NCBI RefSeq assembly: GCF_003597395.2
Contig: NC_133770.1
Span: 204,360,224 to 204,424,223 of the forward strand
Direction: 5' to 3'
DNA from: Chelonoidis abingdonii
Taxonomy: Eukaryota; Chordata; Testudines; Testudinidae
Length of the DNA stretch: 64,000 bases
Part shown: in pieces, positions 37,526 through 50,434 of the stretch
Numbering within the stretch: position 1 is the first letter of the stretch
Layout: every line of letters begins with the position of its first letter
The notes under the pieces: model-generated
What the model saw: the letters and a program-made list of their open reading frames with translations, nothing else
What the model was told of the DNA's origin: nothing
The model's database searches: none
Program-made: the position numbers and the translations under genes

Positions 37526-39777
37526 ACCCTCTGCAATCAGGTACCTGATGTGTCAAAATGCATACAAAGAGGAAGACAAAATTAATGTTAAGCCTGCATT
37601 TAACGTTGGCACTTTGTGACTTTGCATGATTTCCCATGCAACTCTAATGTCCTCTAACACTGTTTTTTAAACTGAAATGCCTAAGGCTTCTTAAAGAAAA
37701 TGATAGGAAAACACATACCATAATGTGGATCTATCTGTCTAAATATTATTGAAATGCTTTATCCCACACAGTTTCTGAGGGCTCCAGGAAGGTGTCTTGT
37801 CCTGTGCAGTTAGACCTGGACTGAACCTTGCAATGCATTTTGAACAAGGAGCTATGCACAGCTGAACTGTCCCCAAGAGCAGAGCAGATTGAAATGTGAC
37901 TTGAATTTGGTCCTGTTTCCCCCTTGCTATCCCAACTATCCCAACACAGCTTGCTTCCCACTCTCCTGGAACACTGGGGTTCAAGGCTCACCCAGTCACC
38001 GCTCCCACCTTTCCACTCACCAATCATTTGCATGGAGGTGGAAGCAGCAGCTCACCTGTGCCTGCTCACTCCACAATGTTACAGTTCCCCATTCAGAAAA
38101 GTAACTCTGCATTCCTTCACTCCCCTGTATGGAAGCATGGCTAAAGTCACAATCTGACCCATAGGACGTCCACACTACAGATCCCCTTTCCTGTTAACAT
38201 TATGATCAGTGCATCTTCTCTTACAATATGCACAGCACGGGGTATTTTTCAATAAAGCACTGTCTCTCTTCCACATGCAAATTTATGTCTGTATTTTCTG
38301 TATCTGCAAAATGATTTTCTGGTGCAAATATAAGTTCTGGTACCAGCAAAACATTTTATGAATGAAAAAGAAAAATAGGCAGCATACAAATTGTGCCTTG
38401 AAACAGAGAGCTCATACTGTAATCCAGCTTCTGAAAATGTACCCCTACATGAGAGAAGAGTGCCTTTGGAGGCCTGCCTCATTCACTATGCACCTTCAAT
38501 AAATACCTCACTGTACCACTAAATTAGACATTCACGTGTGGTGTGGATTTCTTTACTTGTGTATGGTACTGCTATAATGAGAACTTCGATGCAAAATGTA
38601 CTAAACATGTGCCAAATGTGAATTGCAATGGATCAAATCAAAACCAACTTTCTCTAAAACATCTGTAGATATTTCTCAGCTAGGACTATTTCCAAGCCAA
38701 ACTTCAACTTTCTACTACTAGTCAAAAGTGGCTGAATATTTAAACAGACCTATACCTTCAGACAGAGATCAAGCTGGAACAATTTCAGCCTCAAAGGTTG
38801 AAACCCATAAATGACTGAAAATAGGGTATCAGAATGGAAACTCTTACATAACCTTAAATATAGCAGGCCTTTTCATGACTCTTATAATAAGAAATAACTG
38901 GAATCTGATCATCTCATCATCTCTGATCCTAGTAGGTCTTTAATGGGCTCAGCTGGGCAAGGTGCTTAGAACTCTGACCCCTCCCAAGCACAACACTTAA
39001 TCATGGGCATAAGCATAATAGCCGTCCCTCTTTTGATCTTTTTGGGGCTACTCATGTGGTTAAAGCACCTGGCAGGATAAAGGAGTACTCAACTTTGCAA
39101 ACACTTACACCATAAGTAATTTTGACATCACTGGGATGGATCACATATATACCAAAATTTCATATACCCAAATGTTTGCATTAGTAGGCTTCGAATTCTT
39201 TTATTTGGACCTTGGCTCTTATCGACTTCTTATAAACTTTTATAATTTTGCCAGGAATAATTATTATATTGTATTTTATGTTTGCTTTAATTTAGCCAAG
39301 AAACTAACTACATCTATTAATGTGTGTATATTTCTTAATAAGAAACTAGATTGTAAAATAGGAGACAAATGTTTCTTTCAATAAACAATTACCAGAGATA
39401 TTAAATAAAACCTAACCATTTCTCATTTGGAAAGGTACTGATCAAGCTATATTACATGCCACCACAAAACAGTGACTAAGCTTAGGCCCTGTTTCACAGC
39501 TGCGCTCAGTATGCAGCTAAAGGGGCTACAAAAGAGCCATTTGGGACTCCCCTGATGCTGGAGGTTGTTTTATACTGGCCCAGTGCCCCCTTTAGTGTAG
39601 CCCAGCATTTGGATTGTGCTAAAGATTACTGGCCAGCTATGCCCCCAAAGTAACAGTACGCCAGTCAAAGAAGACCAGAGCATAGCAGCATTCCAGACAC
39701 TCCCTCATTCTCCTAGCCACCATCTACAACCTGCCATTCTGCCTTTTCACCACTGTCTTCAGTGATGCAGACCCCGG

Positions 39778-39905
39778 TCTTAAGACTGTAAGCAATATAG
39801 GGCAGAAACTCTGTTTTCTGTTTGCCTTTTTTCTTATTTCTTGTAAAGGACTACGTACAGTTATGTTGCTATATAGCTATGTAACAAATAAATGTCATAT
39901 TGAGT
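39778..39905 (-). repeat. Ancient repeat tail
   Basis: 'cttaagactgtaagc', 'agggcagaaactctgt' and a late 'aacaaataaatgtcat' resemble the minus-oriented copy at 34690. Confidence 0.4.
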
Positions 39906-40226
39906 GCAATGAGCATCTATTAACTTTACATGAATAATTAAAAATCATATTTGTGACAACAACGGTGAAATGCTTAGGTTATCCTAATTCTTTTTTTTAA
40001 TAGCTACAATATATGGCCCTGGAAAAAAAACTGAGTGAGGAACCAAAGATACAGTGTATTGTTACTGTTTTTTGTATTTCCAACAATCTTTTTATTTAAA
40101 AAAAAAAAGTATTTTATCCTGGCCTACTCCTACCAAGTCAATTGAATGACAATTCAGAGTCATACTGTAAAAATGCATCAAGAAAACAAGCATCTTCACT
40201 TTCCAAATGCTGATCAAATCCCCTAC

Positions 40227-40445
40227 CTTTCCTACATAGAGAGGGTCTGTACCCATGTATTCCTCCAGCACAAAGAATTGATTCCACACCCAGCTGCGCT
40301 TGGTTCTCGGCCTCCCTGATTGAAAGTAGGGCTTTGATCTGGACTTTGGGAGTTCTGCTTGATTCATCCCAGAAAGACACAGGAAAAGAGCTATTATCTG
40401 CAAAAAATGGCAGAATTCCACTTTGCCCAACTTCATCTTTTTTCC
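40227..40445 (-). CDS. CDH7: Cadherin-7, first coding exon (exon 2)
   Basis: Type II classical cadherin, a calcium-dependent cell-cell adhesion protein of the plasma membrane. The ATG is at 40436-40434 with A at -3. The 70 encoded residues show a hydrophobic signal peptide (about 1-27, core [13 protein letters not shown]), a short prodomain, a furin site RTKR (44-47), and a mature start [13 protein letters not shown]. That start carries Trp2 and Trp4, the two residues type II cadherins swap between partners. The N terminus [13 protein letters not shown] matches my memory of CDH7 rather than CDH6, 9, 10, 12, 18 or 20, whose signal peptides differ. The exon opens after a pyrimidine-rich acceptor (ttttttcttacacag), nine bases before the ATG, and closes in phase 0 after YVGK at AAG|GTAGGG. 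The five EC repeats must lie left of this exon; I did not find exon 3 in the window. The reading frame is intact. Confidence 0.93.
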
Positions 40446-43193
40446 CCTGTGTAAGAAAAAACCTTGATAAGAGTGTGGGCGCAATTCCAGTTGGCTCAGT
40501 AGCTCTAGCCTCCGGCAGGGTTTCAGCTGGGAGTCCAGAGATAATAATTTGTGGTGTTCGATTGGAAGAGGTCACCACTGCTGAATAGCCTTCACCAGAG
40601 AAATGGTATAATAGGTACCTATCAGAGGAAAAGACAAGAACTATTGTCAGGAAGTTAAAAAATAGACATTCGCTTTCAGCTTTCACTTGCTGCATCTTAT
40701 ACTTTACTAAAACTCTTCTCATCATCGTTAGTAGTATTAACAGACTTTAGCTTATACAATAATGCTTTGACATTTTATATTGTCTTACTTTGATTATATT
40801 AATCTTGCTGGTTGATCTGTATCTTAAACATAAAATCATACAACGTTTTATATTTTTCTGATGAACGTTCTCTTGACTTATGCAGTTTTCCTAATACATA
40901 CACCACAGTCTTTTCTCTTTCCCCCTCCTTCTAATTATTTTACATTTACTAGCTTTGATTTTTTTTCTCCTCTCTGTTACAGCTAATTTTACTTGTCATT
41001 ATTAGGACATAAGAGCAAAGCATTTAATAGCAGTGATTCATACCAATGGATAGGACATATGTTAGCTTAAATCTCTTGCATTTAGCAGGAAAGTGATAGA
41101 AAGTAGTATAAGGTGACTCAGAACAACTTGATTGATTCTGAGTCACAACACACCAGATGTTTTGATGTGTTCTGATTTGAATCTGATCAGCTAAAAAGCC
41201 AGGAGTTTCCCCATTCATTTTTTTCCCATTTCAAAACCAAGTGTCAGATATGATATGAAGCATGTTACGCAACTATTTATATCTTCAAAAAGGTCAGAAA
41301 ATAATTTGATTTTATATGTTCAATGCAATGTTGGTGTGAGGCTGAATGATTCTTATATAGTAACACAAACAAACATTTTCTCATATTGTATGTTCTCTGT
41401 TTCACTTTAAAAATTCTGGTTATTCAGGAGCTGGCAGAATTTACTAGGAAAGATGACCAATCCCAACAAAATGCCTCAAAATAGCATGGAAAATTTACCA
41501 AAACATGGATTTAAATCATTCTGATATACTCTCTGTCTGCTTGCATTTATTAAATCTGTTTTAATCTATCAAATAAATATTTCATTAGAATGCAAAGTGG
41601 TTATTTTCCCAAAATCTTTAACCTAAATAATTAAATAAAAATAGAGTTATTTGAGAGGGCCAAAAGTAGGTCTTACATTGCAGATATATCATCTGACTGC
41701 TTTAACTTTATGTAAGCAATGTTTCCTCCTGCAGTAAGGATTTCTGCTCCTTATGAGGCCAACATGTCAGGCAGTCAAGACGCATAAGAAATGTGTCAAA
41801 TATAAAAGGGTATATGGGGATGAAGTTAAAATGGTTACCAAGTAATTCATACAGAGTGAAATACTGTGATCTAGGAAGCCTTGGAAGAAAAAAAGAGTTA
41901 ATTTTTTGCATGTTTTACTTAACTGAGTGGACTAGTGATTACACATTAAATGTTTTAGGTACATTATTTTTTTACTAACCCTCTTTATTAGAACTGAGTG
42001 AAATACAGTTTCTGATAGTTGTGCACAGTATCCACAGTATCCAGAGGTCTGTTTTTTTCAGCTGTGCAATTTCTATATATCTCCCAAAGGTAGCTAGAGG
42101 GCAAAAAAACAAAACAAATAAAAAGCCCTTCTGATTACAGTCTGTATTTAATGACTTTTTATAGTAATCCCTTATGGGTACTGCCTTGCAACAGGAAGGC
42201 TCTACTTAGAGACTGGTGGGATAAACCACAAACCCACTAAGCATGTTCACTAAGCAGCAGTAATTTGAAAGCTCCATATGTAAAGAACTAGTGCCTTGCT
42301 ACAGGCAGTGAAGAAAATAAGCAACTTATTATCTCATGACCCTGATTTCTAAATGCTATAATTCTGAGGCATCTCTGAAACATGGAAGATTTTCTTTGCA
42401 GTGGGACTAACATAAAGGTGCCAGTTTCAGCTAACTGGTGTATGAATTATTTATTATATGTTTGAATGATTACTTCGGAACAGTCATAGCTCAACTTTGA
42501 TGTGAGCCTTAAATTAAGACAATAATCTGATTAAAAAAAACACAACCAGCAAAAATAATAGCATGAGAATACAGGAGAAGATTTCTTCGCGGAATGTCAT
42601 ATTTCTCACTCCACCACTCAGTTCAGTTAAGAGATGGTTCTCCAGAAAAGTGCTGTTCATACCAGCAATTGTAAATGCACCCTTAAAGTACCAACTCAAC
42701 ATCTCTGTTACACCAGGTTAGTTGCAAACATCTGATACTGATAAACTCTCTGTTTAATTCAAAGAGGCAGCACACTAATATCTAACAGAGATAAAAATAT
42801 GAAACGGGTTTTCATTAAAAATGTCAGTAAAACCTTTATCGTATCTCTGTCTTTATAGTATCTCTCTACAGAGCACTCTGAAATGTCTTGCTCTAAACGG
42901 AAATTTAAAACCTAGTATTTCTGTAACTTTTAACCTGAACATTTTCTGATCCCTGTTCTTTTACACCTGAAGGAAAGCATGAAAACAACCATACAGAGTG
43001 CTATCCTTGTTGTCCCTAGCATGGAACTGAAAACGCACCCAAAATACCAGTCTAAATACCGTCCATATCCCAGAGAGCACAATCTGATAAAAAGCAGAAT
43101 ATACAATACTCATGTACTTCGGAAGAAATCATTCCTTACCTATTCTCAAATAGTTTTATCACACTGTCTCATTGTTCCGATTACTTTTATTAT

Positions 43194-43379
43194 TACACCT
43201 CTACCTCGATATAACGCTGGCCTTGGGAGTCAAAAAATCTTACTGCGTTATAGGTGAAACTGTGTTATATTGAACTTGCTTTGATCCACCAGAGTGCGCA
43301 GTCCCCCCGAGCACTGCTTTACTGTGTTATATCCAAATTCATGTTATATCAGGTGGTGTTATATTGAGGTAGCAGTGTA
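43194..43379. mobile_element. Mariner/pogo-like MITE
   Basis: 186 bp with ~22-base inverted termini TACACCTCTACCTCGATATAAC and GTTATATTGAGGTAGCAGTGTA. It starts and ends in TA, as expected of Tc1/Mariner superfamily insertions. Internal 'gttatat' motifs are repeated. Non-coding. Confidence 0.75.
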
Positions 43380-45601
43380 CTTTATTCAGATAAATGGCAA
43401 CACACTTTTTCCAATGGATATTTCATTCTTCTTACTATTAATATATGTTATTTTATCTGAACTAATTCTTTGAGGGGCGGGGAGTTTCAGTCCTTCCAGC
43501 ATGTTTAATAGTTCAACATGATAATTCCTTTAAAAAAATCAATATCCAGTGCATAATATTCTTTGCTTCCTGGAAGAATAGACAATTATTTATTAAAATG
43601 ATTTTCATTTTCACTCTCATTAATATGTCTATGTACGCACAGATATACAATACAGTATATTAATATATATCATATCTTATATTCTCTCTGTCACTGTATG
43701 TATATAGATTAATATGCACATGGAGAATAACTATCTCTTCTGGATCATCTGCTGCATCTATACAGAATATCATTTTGATAGCACCAAAAGGTAAACTGCA
43801 AGGCTTTTTTCCTGCCAAGGCATAAATGTAGGGTTCTGTGCTTCAATTGAAGCAACTAACATTGAAAGCACTGTATGGAATGCAGCTCTGGCCTCTGATT
43901 TAAGTGTCATTTGTGTCATCTGCTGTTGAAGGACTGGGTACCAAGTGAAGGAGAAACTGATTGTCAATTATTGTCTATCTTGTTTTAAAATGTTCTTGTT
44001 TTGAATAAGGTTGTCCACACAGTATGCTGGGTGGGTGCTAAAGGAGACATTATATGCAGATTCAACTAATGTAAGTTAAACATCTAAGCACCTAATTACA
44101 CCTTCTGAAAAGGTACAGTAGTCAGACATCCAAATGATGTAGGTTGTGTCCACACATGGTTTGGGATGCAAACCTGTGTCCTCAAATTGTGAGTGCAGAA
44201 AAGCAGGTCAGTTTTTAAATGTCAGGGTGTGAAATAACTTGGAATTGTATATGTTTTTAAATCAGTGAGAGCTCAGCTTTGTAATTTGCTTTGTACATAG
44301 CTCCCTGGTCTGCCAAAAGTGCCAAACACCAGTAAAAACAATCAAACTGTAATTCAAGGGATAAATCCTATAATCTAAGGGAGTATATTCTGTGACCGGG
44401 TCTTTAATATTTCTGTTTGCTATTGGCATATCTCACAACAGCTGAAATGTGTGCTTTATGGAATGAGCCTGAAGAATCAGAAAAATCCAGGAGTGACCAT
44501 TGAACATTTACTGTATATTGTTTGTGTTCTCACACAGACATTTAGCTGGTTGATCTCTAAAACATCATGGCATAAAAAAATCACAGGTCTAAGGAATCTT
44601 GCTACTGAGATTTTAACTGCATTTGAGCTAAACTCTACAAGCAAAGGAGTTTCAGTGAACTCTTTTAAACTGAGAAATGAGATGCTTTTATTTTGCAAGC
44701 AAAATCTGTTGGTGTCAGAGTGAATATTGTACATTGTTTCAGAAGGGCAATAATGACTGGAAGAAAAGAGCCAGCTCATGAGTCCTTAGCTGTTCTAAAC
44801 TGGCAAAGCCCATTAACTTCAAAGCAATAAGGCCAAATTAAACCAATTTAGATCTGGCTCAATATTTTGTTTCAGTTGCTAATGTCTGTACCAATAATAA
44901 AACTTTTTCATGTTGTTTGTGGCTAGGGTTGAGCTTACTTCTTCCTCTCACCTTTTCGAGATATCCAAGTGTAAGTTCTTCCTTTCCCTGCTTTCCCCAA
45001 GCCCCAGGCCATTCAATAGAAGATCCTCGGTTCCTCCCACCACCTCCCCTGTTTTACAGAGAAATTCTATCTCATTATTTTCATAGGCCTACACTCACAC
45101 ATTGCTACTACTGTCTCATTGCCAGTTAAGTCCATGAACCATGTTGCTCCTCCTTTCCCACCTACTAAGCCCCACCCTAACTTCCTTGCCTTTCACACCC
45201 CAATACATGTGTCCTAATACTTCTAGGCTGGGAAATGACTAAAAGCTTTTCTAATCCTACATTTCTACACATGACAGTGTAATAGTCTCCCAGCCAGCTC
45301 ATGACAATTTTTTATGTGTGTAACTGAAGAGTTTTACCAGTTTTAACTACTTTTCCTTCCCCACATCTATTATCCTTTCTTTAAATGGCTTTCACTTCTC
45401 AATACCATGGCAATACACAGGAGTTAACCCTGATCTTCACTGTCTCTGGAAACATCCCTGAAGTGGGACCCAGACAATACTATCCAGTAAATGATGCCCC
45501 AGATGGGTCAATAGTGCAAAGTTATTCCTTAATTTTCTCATTACAGGTCAGTCACTCAATAAAGCAACACCATCTGTGCTGAGATAATTGTAGAATTGAC
45601 T

Positions 45602-45675
45602 ATTGCAATTGGAACTCGAACCATGATCCCTTGAATACAGTGGAATCAGCAGGTTAGCCCCTTGATAGCTGAGCT
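45602..45675 (-). repeat. Possible tRNA-like SINE head relic
   Basis: The minus strand has an A-box-like 'tagctcagctatcaagggg' and a B-box-like 'ggttcgagttcc' about 40 bases apart, as in tRNA genes and tRNA-derived SINEs. No credible cloverleaf or terminator, so not called a tRNA gene. Confidence 0.3.
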
Positions 45676-47599
45676 ACTACAACTGAAATATTTATGTTTT
45701 GACATTTTATTTTACAATGCCATTTGGAAATGGTACCATTTTCTGTGCAAAATAAAATTCCCTTTTAGTGACTGTGGGTTCTAAAGTTTGTCACACATGG
45801 CTTTCCTATCACAAGGATCTCTTTTACATTAAATAACATTAAATCCATGCTTGCTTAGACAACTACAGGTAAAGATACGAGAACAAATCTAGATAATTAT
45901 AGTATACATTGCAACTGCCAGCTTTACCTTTCTTCTAAAAAAAAGAGAGCTCCTTTGAGCAAGTGAGGCTCTACAACTCAAGCCAGCATGATCAAATCCA
46001 TTAACTCCCTGGGCCAGATGACATTACAACTACAGACCACAACCTCCTGCTGCTAACTGGCCTAAATATTCACATGGGAGCACTGTAAATGGAGTGTGCA
46101 TCCTGTAGTCTGCGTCTGGTTATCAAGTAAGAAACTAACACTGCTCTAAACATATGGCACTGTTACACAAAACTAGCTCCAGTACTCTCTGACTCTGGTG
46201 AAAGGATTTGGTAAGACAACAGAAAAACAATGGGCAGTCTTTAATAAATAACACAGTCTCGCATAATGTACACAGAAAGCAAAGTGATTGTTATTCAGTC
46301 TTCCATGGTATTCTGAAGTTGATTATGTGACATTGTATGGCTGAAATGCTATATTTTTAAAGCATACTTTAAAAAAGTCTGTCATTTTCTCCATATGCAA
46401 GTTCTTTGTAGCCTCCCAATCTGCTTATATTAAACTGTTGTTGAAAAGGATCATGCTAACTTGATCAGTTATGTAGATATCTGAAAATAAAGGTTTAACA
46501 GTATTTTTACAGTTGTGACTATACAGCACAAACAGTTAAATTTCAGCAATGGCCTTAGTTTGATTTTTGCATTCTGTCAGTTTGTAGAATTTCATACAAT
46601 ATCTAGGGGAAGAAATTACTTTGTGGTATTTCCCAGTAGAACCACTAAATCCCCAGAGGAGGCACTCCTATATTACTGCTTATGGTTAAGCGTGCTGTGA
46701 CAGATAGGGATTGAGGGAATCATCACATATCTTATGCACCCTCCCTCAGTTAGAATTAACTGATCCTTTATTGCCATGAGAAAGTAATACCCAGTAGTGA
46801 CATGAAAGCAGACATCAACAAATTGTATGTGATCAACTAGGGAAAATTAGATGGCTAAGGAGTTGGATCCATTGAAAATGGTATCAGAATATCAGGTTTA
46901 GAAATAGCCAGTGAAATGAAAAATGAAAACTTATTAGCCAACACCGCATTCATAAACTAGCTCCTAAGTAGCAAATTTAGCCCCAAATCACTTCAAGTTG
47001 AAAATACTCAACTCGCAATTTTCTATACACAGAGGATGCAATTTGTATGTTGAGAACCCTCAGCAATGCTTGTTTAATAAATAAGGACTTTGGCTCAGGG
47101 TAAAGTAACATGGAGTTTTTTTAATATAAATTAATGACGATTCCCCCAAATCTTTACTGCCTGACTTCTAACAAGATTAAACAGACAGAGATGCACAGAA
47201 CATATACATAAAAAGTTGCAATGTATTGAGCATATATGTTAAGGATAAACTGAAGCCTACACTGAAGCAGCATCACTTTCTGTTCATAGGACATTACAGT
47301 CAATTCAAGGATAAATTGTAATATACAGATGCTTTACAGTTACTTTTTTATACAGAAGGGTAAAAGACTTTGCTATTAAATCAATAAAAGTAAACTTAAA
47401 AGAGTTGTGAGGCTATCAGCTGATTGTTAACACAGTCCTAATGACCTATAGCAGCCCTTAATTACAATAATATCTCACATTATAAGGGCACAATGCCCTC
47501 TGATTAAAACTGCAAAGCTTAATGACTTTTTTTTTTCTTCAGGAAAATGGTCTGCATTACTGATTATTGTTTTATTTTTTTCTTCACATTAACTGACAC

Positions 47600-47722
47600 G
47601 TTTCCAAGGTATGCAGTATTGTTTAGCCACGTTAGTCCCAGGATATTAGAGAGACAAGGTGGGTAAAGGAATATCTTTTATTGGTGAGAGAGACAAGCTT
47701 TCCAGCTTACAGACTTCTTGAC
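47600..47722 (-). repeat. Interspersed repeat with hammerhead-like core, inverted half 1
   Basis: Includes 'cccaggatattagagagaca', 'tatcttttattgg' and 'gagagagacaagctttcc'. Read on the minus strand it gives a stretch ending GGAAAGCTTGTCTCTC. This resembles a repeat family I associate with Penelope-like elements; the assignment is inference. Confidence 0.45.
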
Positions 47723-47800
47723 CTAAAGAAGAGCTCTGTGTAATCTCAAAACCTTGTCTTTCTCACCAGCAGGAACTGGTCCAATCAAAGAACACTTCCA
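47718..47800 (+). repeat. Interspersed repeat with hammerhead-like core, inverted half 2
   Basis: The plus strand CTAAAGA, then AGAGCTCTGTGTAATCTC, then AAAA aligns with a hammerhead pattern CUGANGA - stem II - GAAA, with core changes. It is in opposite orientation to the adjoining copy at 47600-47722. The pair is followed by 'accagcaggaactggtcc'. Confidence 0.45.
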
Positions 47801-49481
47801 ATGTACAGTACTAGATCAGACTATTGACTCTGATATTACCTAACATTATTAGAAGTTTGTGTCTGTTAAGTTCTCAAACCAAAGACAACATATATTTTTT
47901 TAATATAAGAAGTTGTCAGAGACATCTCTTAGCTCTTTTTCTGTTCTCCCCCTTGCCGCAGGCTTTGTCTGTTTGTTTGTTTGCTTATTTAAATTTTTTT
48001 TTTCATCTTTTTCACTATTCCAAAAAACACAAAAGGTTGTCTCGATTAGATGCCCTGGTAGTTGCAAGCTGGAAGGGCTAAAAAGTCTAGACAAGGACTT
48101 TCAACAAGAAGTCACATTTGGGCCTGAGCTGAATATTTCAAAGGTAATAACAGCACAGTCAAACCATGATAGTTTTAATGAGGCATGGCCAGATTATTTC
48201 TAAATAGCCTAAGTACACTGCTGTCATTTATTACACTGTTTTAATGTTGCTGACAGCATGCCAGCATGATCTTTCCTAACTAATTTTTATCTGCTGTGTC
48301 CTCAAAAGCCTTATTCTAGGCAGCAGTTAAAGCAAGTTATAGTTACACAACTTTTCTGGAATTAATGTAATCTGTCAGTCTTGGTACTTAAATGACCCTC
48401 ATCACCTTACCTGGCTCTCATTAATGACCATGCAATAAAATACCTTGTCATGCTAACTTCAAAGCATTAGGCAAAGAGAAACAAAGTATTAATCATAATA
48501 AAGTCTGAGAAAAGTAAATTGTCTACTCCTCATTACCAAGCTGAGGTGGTTCTAGAGATTGGCATTCAAGACAGTTTAGCTATAGGACTGGGGGAGTTGG
48601 TTGTTTGCTTATTTTTTTCCTCTTCCCTAAGAACGAATTTATTTTCTACATGTTTTATGATTACCCATTTTGATTTGAAAAATGGCAGGGCAGTATGTCT
48701 TGTGAGAGGCACTATAAAGTATACACTGCCCTTGCAAGTCTCTGCTCTGACTTGAGAAGTTATCAATCAAACAGAAGATTTTTTCTTTTCAATGGAAATG
48801 GATTAAAGTATCAACATTTCAATTAGCAGACTCAGAAAGCCTCAGTGGCATTAACCTCCCCAAAAAAGCAATCCTCCCTGTATCACCAGGGAAGTCAACC
48901 ATAACATAATTCTGACTCACCTGAACTACATCATCTATTGAAAGCGCAGGGGTAAGAACTGATATTTAGGGACGGGGGGAAAAGCCATTTTCTCCGTTTA
49001 TTAACTTGAAACCTGAGGATCCAGACCATGAAACACTTACCAGCAAGGCATATACTCTGCTCCAAGAAAGCAGGATGTGCTTGTATGTGTATGGATGGGA
49101 GGGGGGGGGTCAGTATTAAACACTCAAGCACCGCAGAGCTAACCTTACCAGCTGAATACTAATTAAAGAAATAAGCCTTTCTCATGTCCACATTTGCAAA
49201 CCTGATCCTGGATTTTGGGTGCAACAAAGAGAGCCACTTGAGTTTTGCATCAGTTAATGAGAAAAGACTTGCTCCTTCCTAAATGTTGCAGAAGTATTTA
49301 TTTTTCTCCCTTTTGTCTGCGTGACTTACGTGCAGAGACAGGGCGACTGTCTTGCTATTTTCTTTTTGAAATCGTTATTACAGTTCTCGACGATTTCTGC
49401 TGTCACATCTAGTGTCTGTATTTCTGATGGCTTTTCCAAACCGCACTGATCTCTCTCGCTCGCTCGCTCTCAGCTCAGGCT

Positions 49482-49489
49482 ATTTGCAT
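49482..49489 (-). promoter_or_regulatory. Second octamer site, start of intron 1
   Basis: Another ATTTGCAT, in the same orientation, about 235 bases downstream of the putative exon 1 donor. It shares an 11-base context (gctatttgcat) with the promoter copy. Confidence 0.35.
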
Positions 49490-49717
49490 ATAGTCTCTTT
49501 CCAAATACAGAGACCGGAGAACACAGCGAAAAGGAAACTTCTGAAGGTGAACAGCGCCAAGCCACCTCTTGAGTCTGCAGATCAGCACCATCTGACTTTG
49601 GACTGGGAACAGTTTGGCGAGGAGAACGAGAGGATAAAATCAGAGACAAACACCGTCCCTGCAACTCCTCAGGCTCCCCGCCCCTCGAAAACACCCGCAA
49701 CGCCGTCTGAGCCGGCA

Positions 49718-49725
49718 CTTACCTG
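49718..49725 (-). promoter_or_regulatory. Splice donor of putative CDH7 exon 1
   Basis: The minus strand reads CAG|GTAAG with the last exon base at 49723, then T, an extended consensus donor inside the CpG island. Joined to the acceptor at 40446, it gives an intron of about 9.3 kb and an mRNA whose first ATG after the junction is the CDH7 start. Confidence 0.6.
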
Positions 49726-50426
49726 CCTCCTCTTCCCCTGGATCGGCTGCTGCAGTGAGGCTTTTAATCCAAACGGCTGGGGGTGGCCCGCCAGCGAAGC
49801 CCTCGCTGGATGCTCTCGCACATGTGCCCGGCCCGGGCGGCTGCTAGCTTCACTGGAGAGAACTTGCGCGGCCAGCCAAGTCTGTCTGCGCTTCGGGCAG
49901 CTCCAGCGCGGGGGGCTCCCCTGCCTCCAATCACACCAGGCAGCGCCGCGGGGCACTCCTCCCGGAGCGCGATCCCCCACCTCGGTCCTCCCCCTGCAAG
50001 CCCCCGCGTTTGACGTAGCGGAGCCCCCTTGTCCGCGGCGGCGAGGAGCGCGCTCCTTCCCACTGCCAAGCGCGGCTCAGACTGGGCGCGGAGCTGGCGG
50101 GGGGAAGAGGAGCATGGGGCGGGGGCAGAGGGGGGCGATGGATGCTCTTGTGGCTGGGGGATGTCCCCGCTCAGCGGCTGGAGCCTGCCGTCGCTTCCAG
50201 CTGAGGCTGTCCAGAGGAGGCACTGAGACTTCGCCTCCCTCCCGGAGACCCACTGGTGGCTACTGGAAAGGAATCCAAAGACGACGCCGTCCTCCCCATC
50301 CCCACAACTCCCCCCACTCCCCGCTCCTCCTCCTTGACAGGCTATACAGATGGAGTCCTTTGGAGAAAAATCAGGAGCAGGGCTTAAAGGGGGTGGGGCT
50401 GGAGCCAGTCGATCTCAGGGTGAGCT

Positions 50427-50434
50427 ATTTGCAT
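50427..50434 (-). promoter_or_regulatory. Octamer (POU/Oct) site in CDH7 promoter
   Basis: ATTTGCAT on the plus strand, i.e. ATGCAAAT in the CDH7 sense direction, about 40 bases upstream of a TATA-like CTTTAAG. POU factor binding is family knowledge; use here is inference. Confidence 0.45.

Larger units (their letters stand above)
37330..40225 (-). other. Putative CDH7 intron 2, proximal part
   Basis: Sequence downstream of the coding-exon donor. It holds a palindromic relic (37450-37525) and an ancient repeat tail (39778-39905). No second cadherin exon was seen here or further left. The expected exon 3 would encode the start of EC1 after YVGK. Confidence 0.45.
40446..49717 (-). other. CDH7: Putative CDH7 intron 1
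   Basis: Bounded by the coding-exon acceptor and the CpG-island donor. It holds a Mariner-like MITE (43194), a possible tRNA-like relic (45602) and the hammerhead-like repeat pair (47600-47800). It also has a run of gtttgtttgtttg at about 47966 and an AT-rich stretch at 43620-43720. No further exon was recognised. Confidence 0.5.

Noticed and set aside
1..40225. CDH7 exon 3 (start of EC1)
   Set aside because: I looked on the minus strand for the DINDNEP-type coding signature and found no convincing match; it is probably beyond the left edge, though a manual scan could miss it.
40138..40725. 195-codon minus-strand frame overlapping the CDH7 exon
   Set aside because: It is in a different frame from CDH7, runs through both splice sites, and has no cadherin or other motif.
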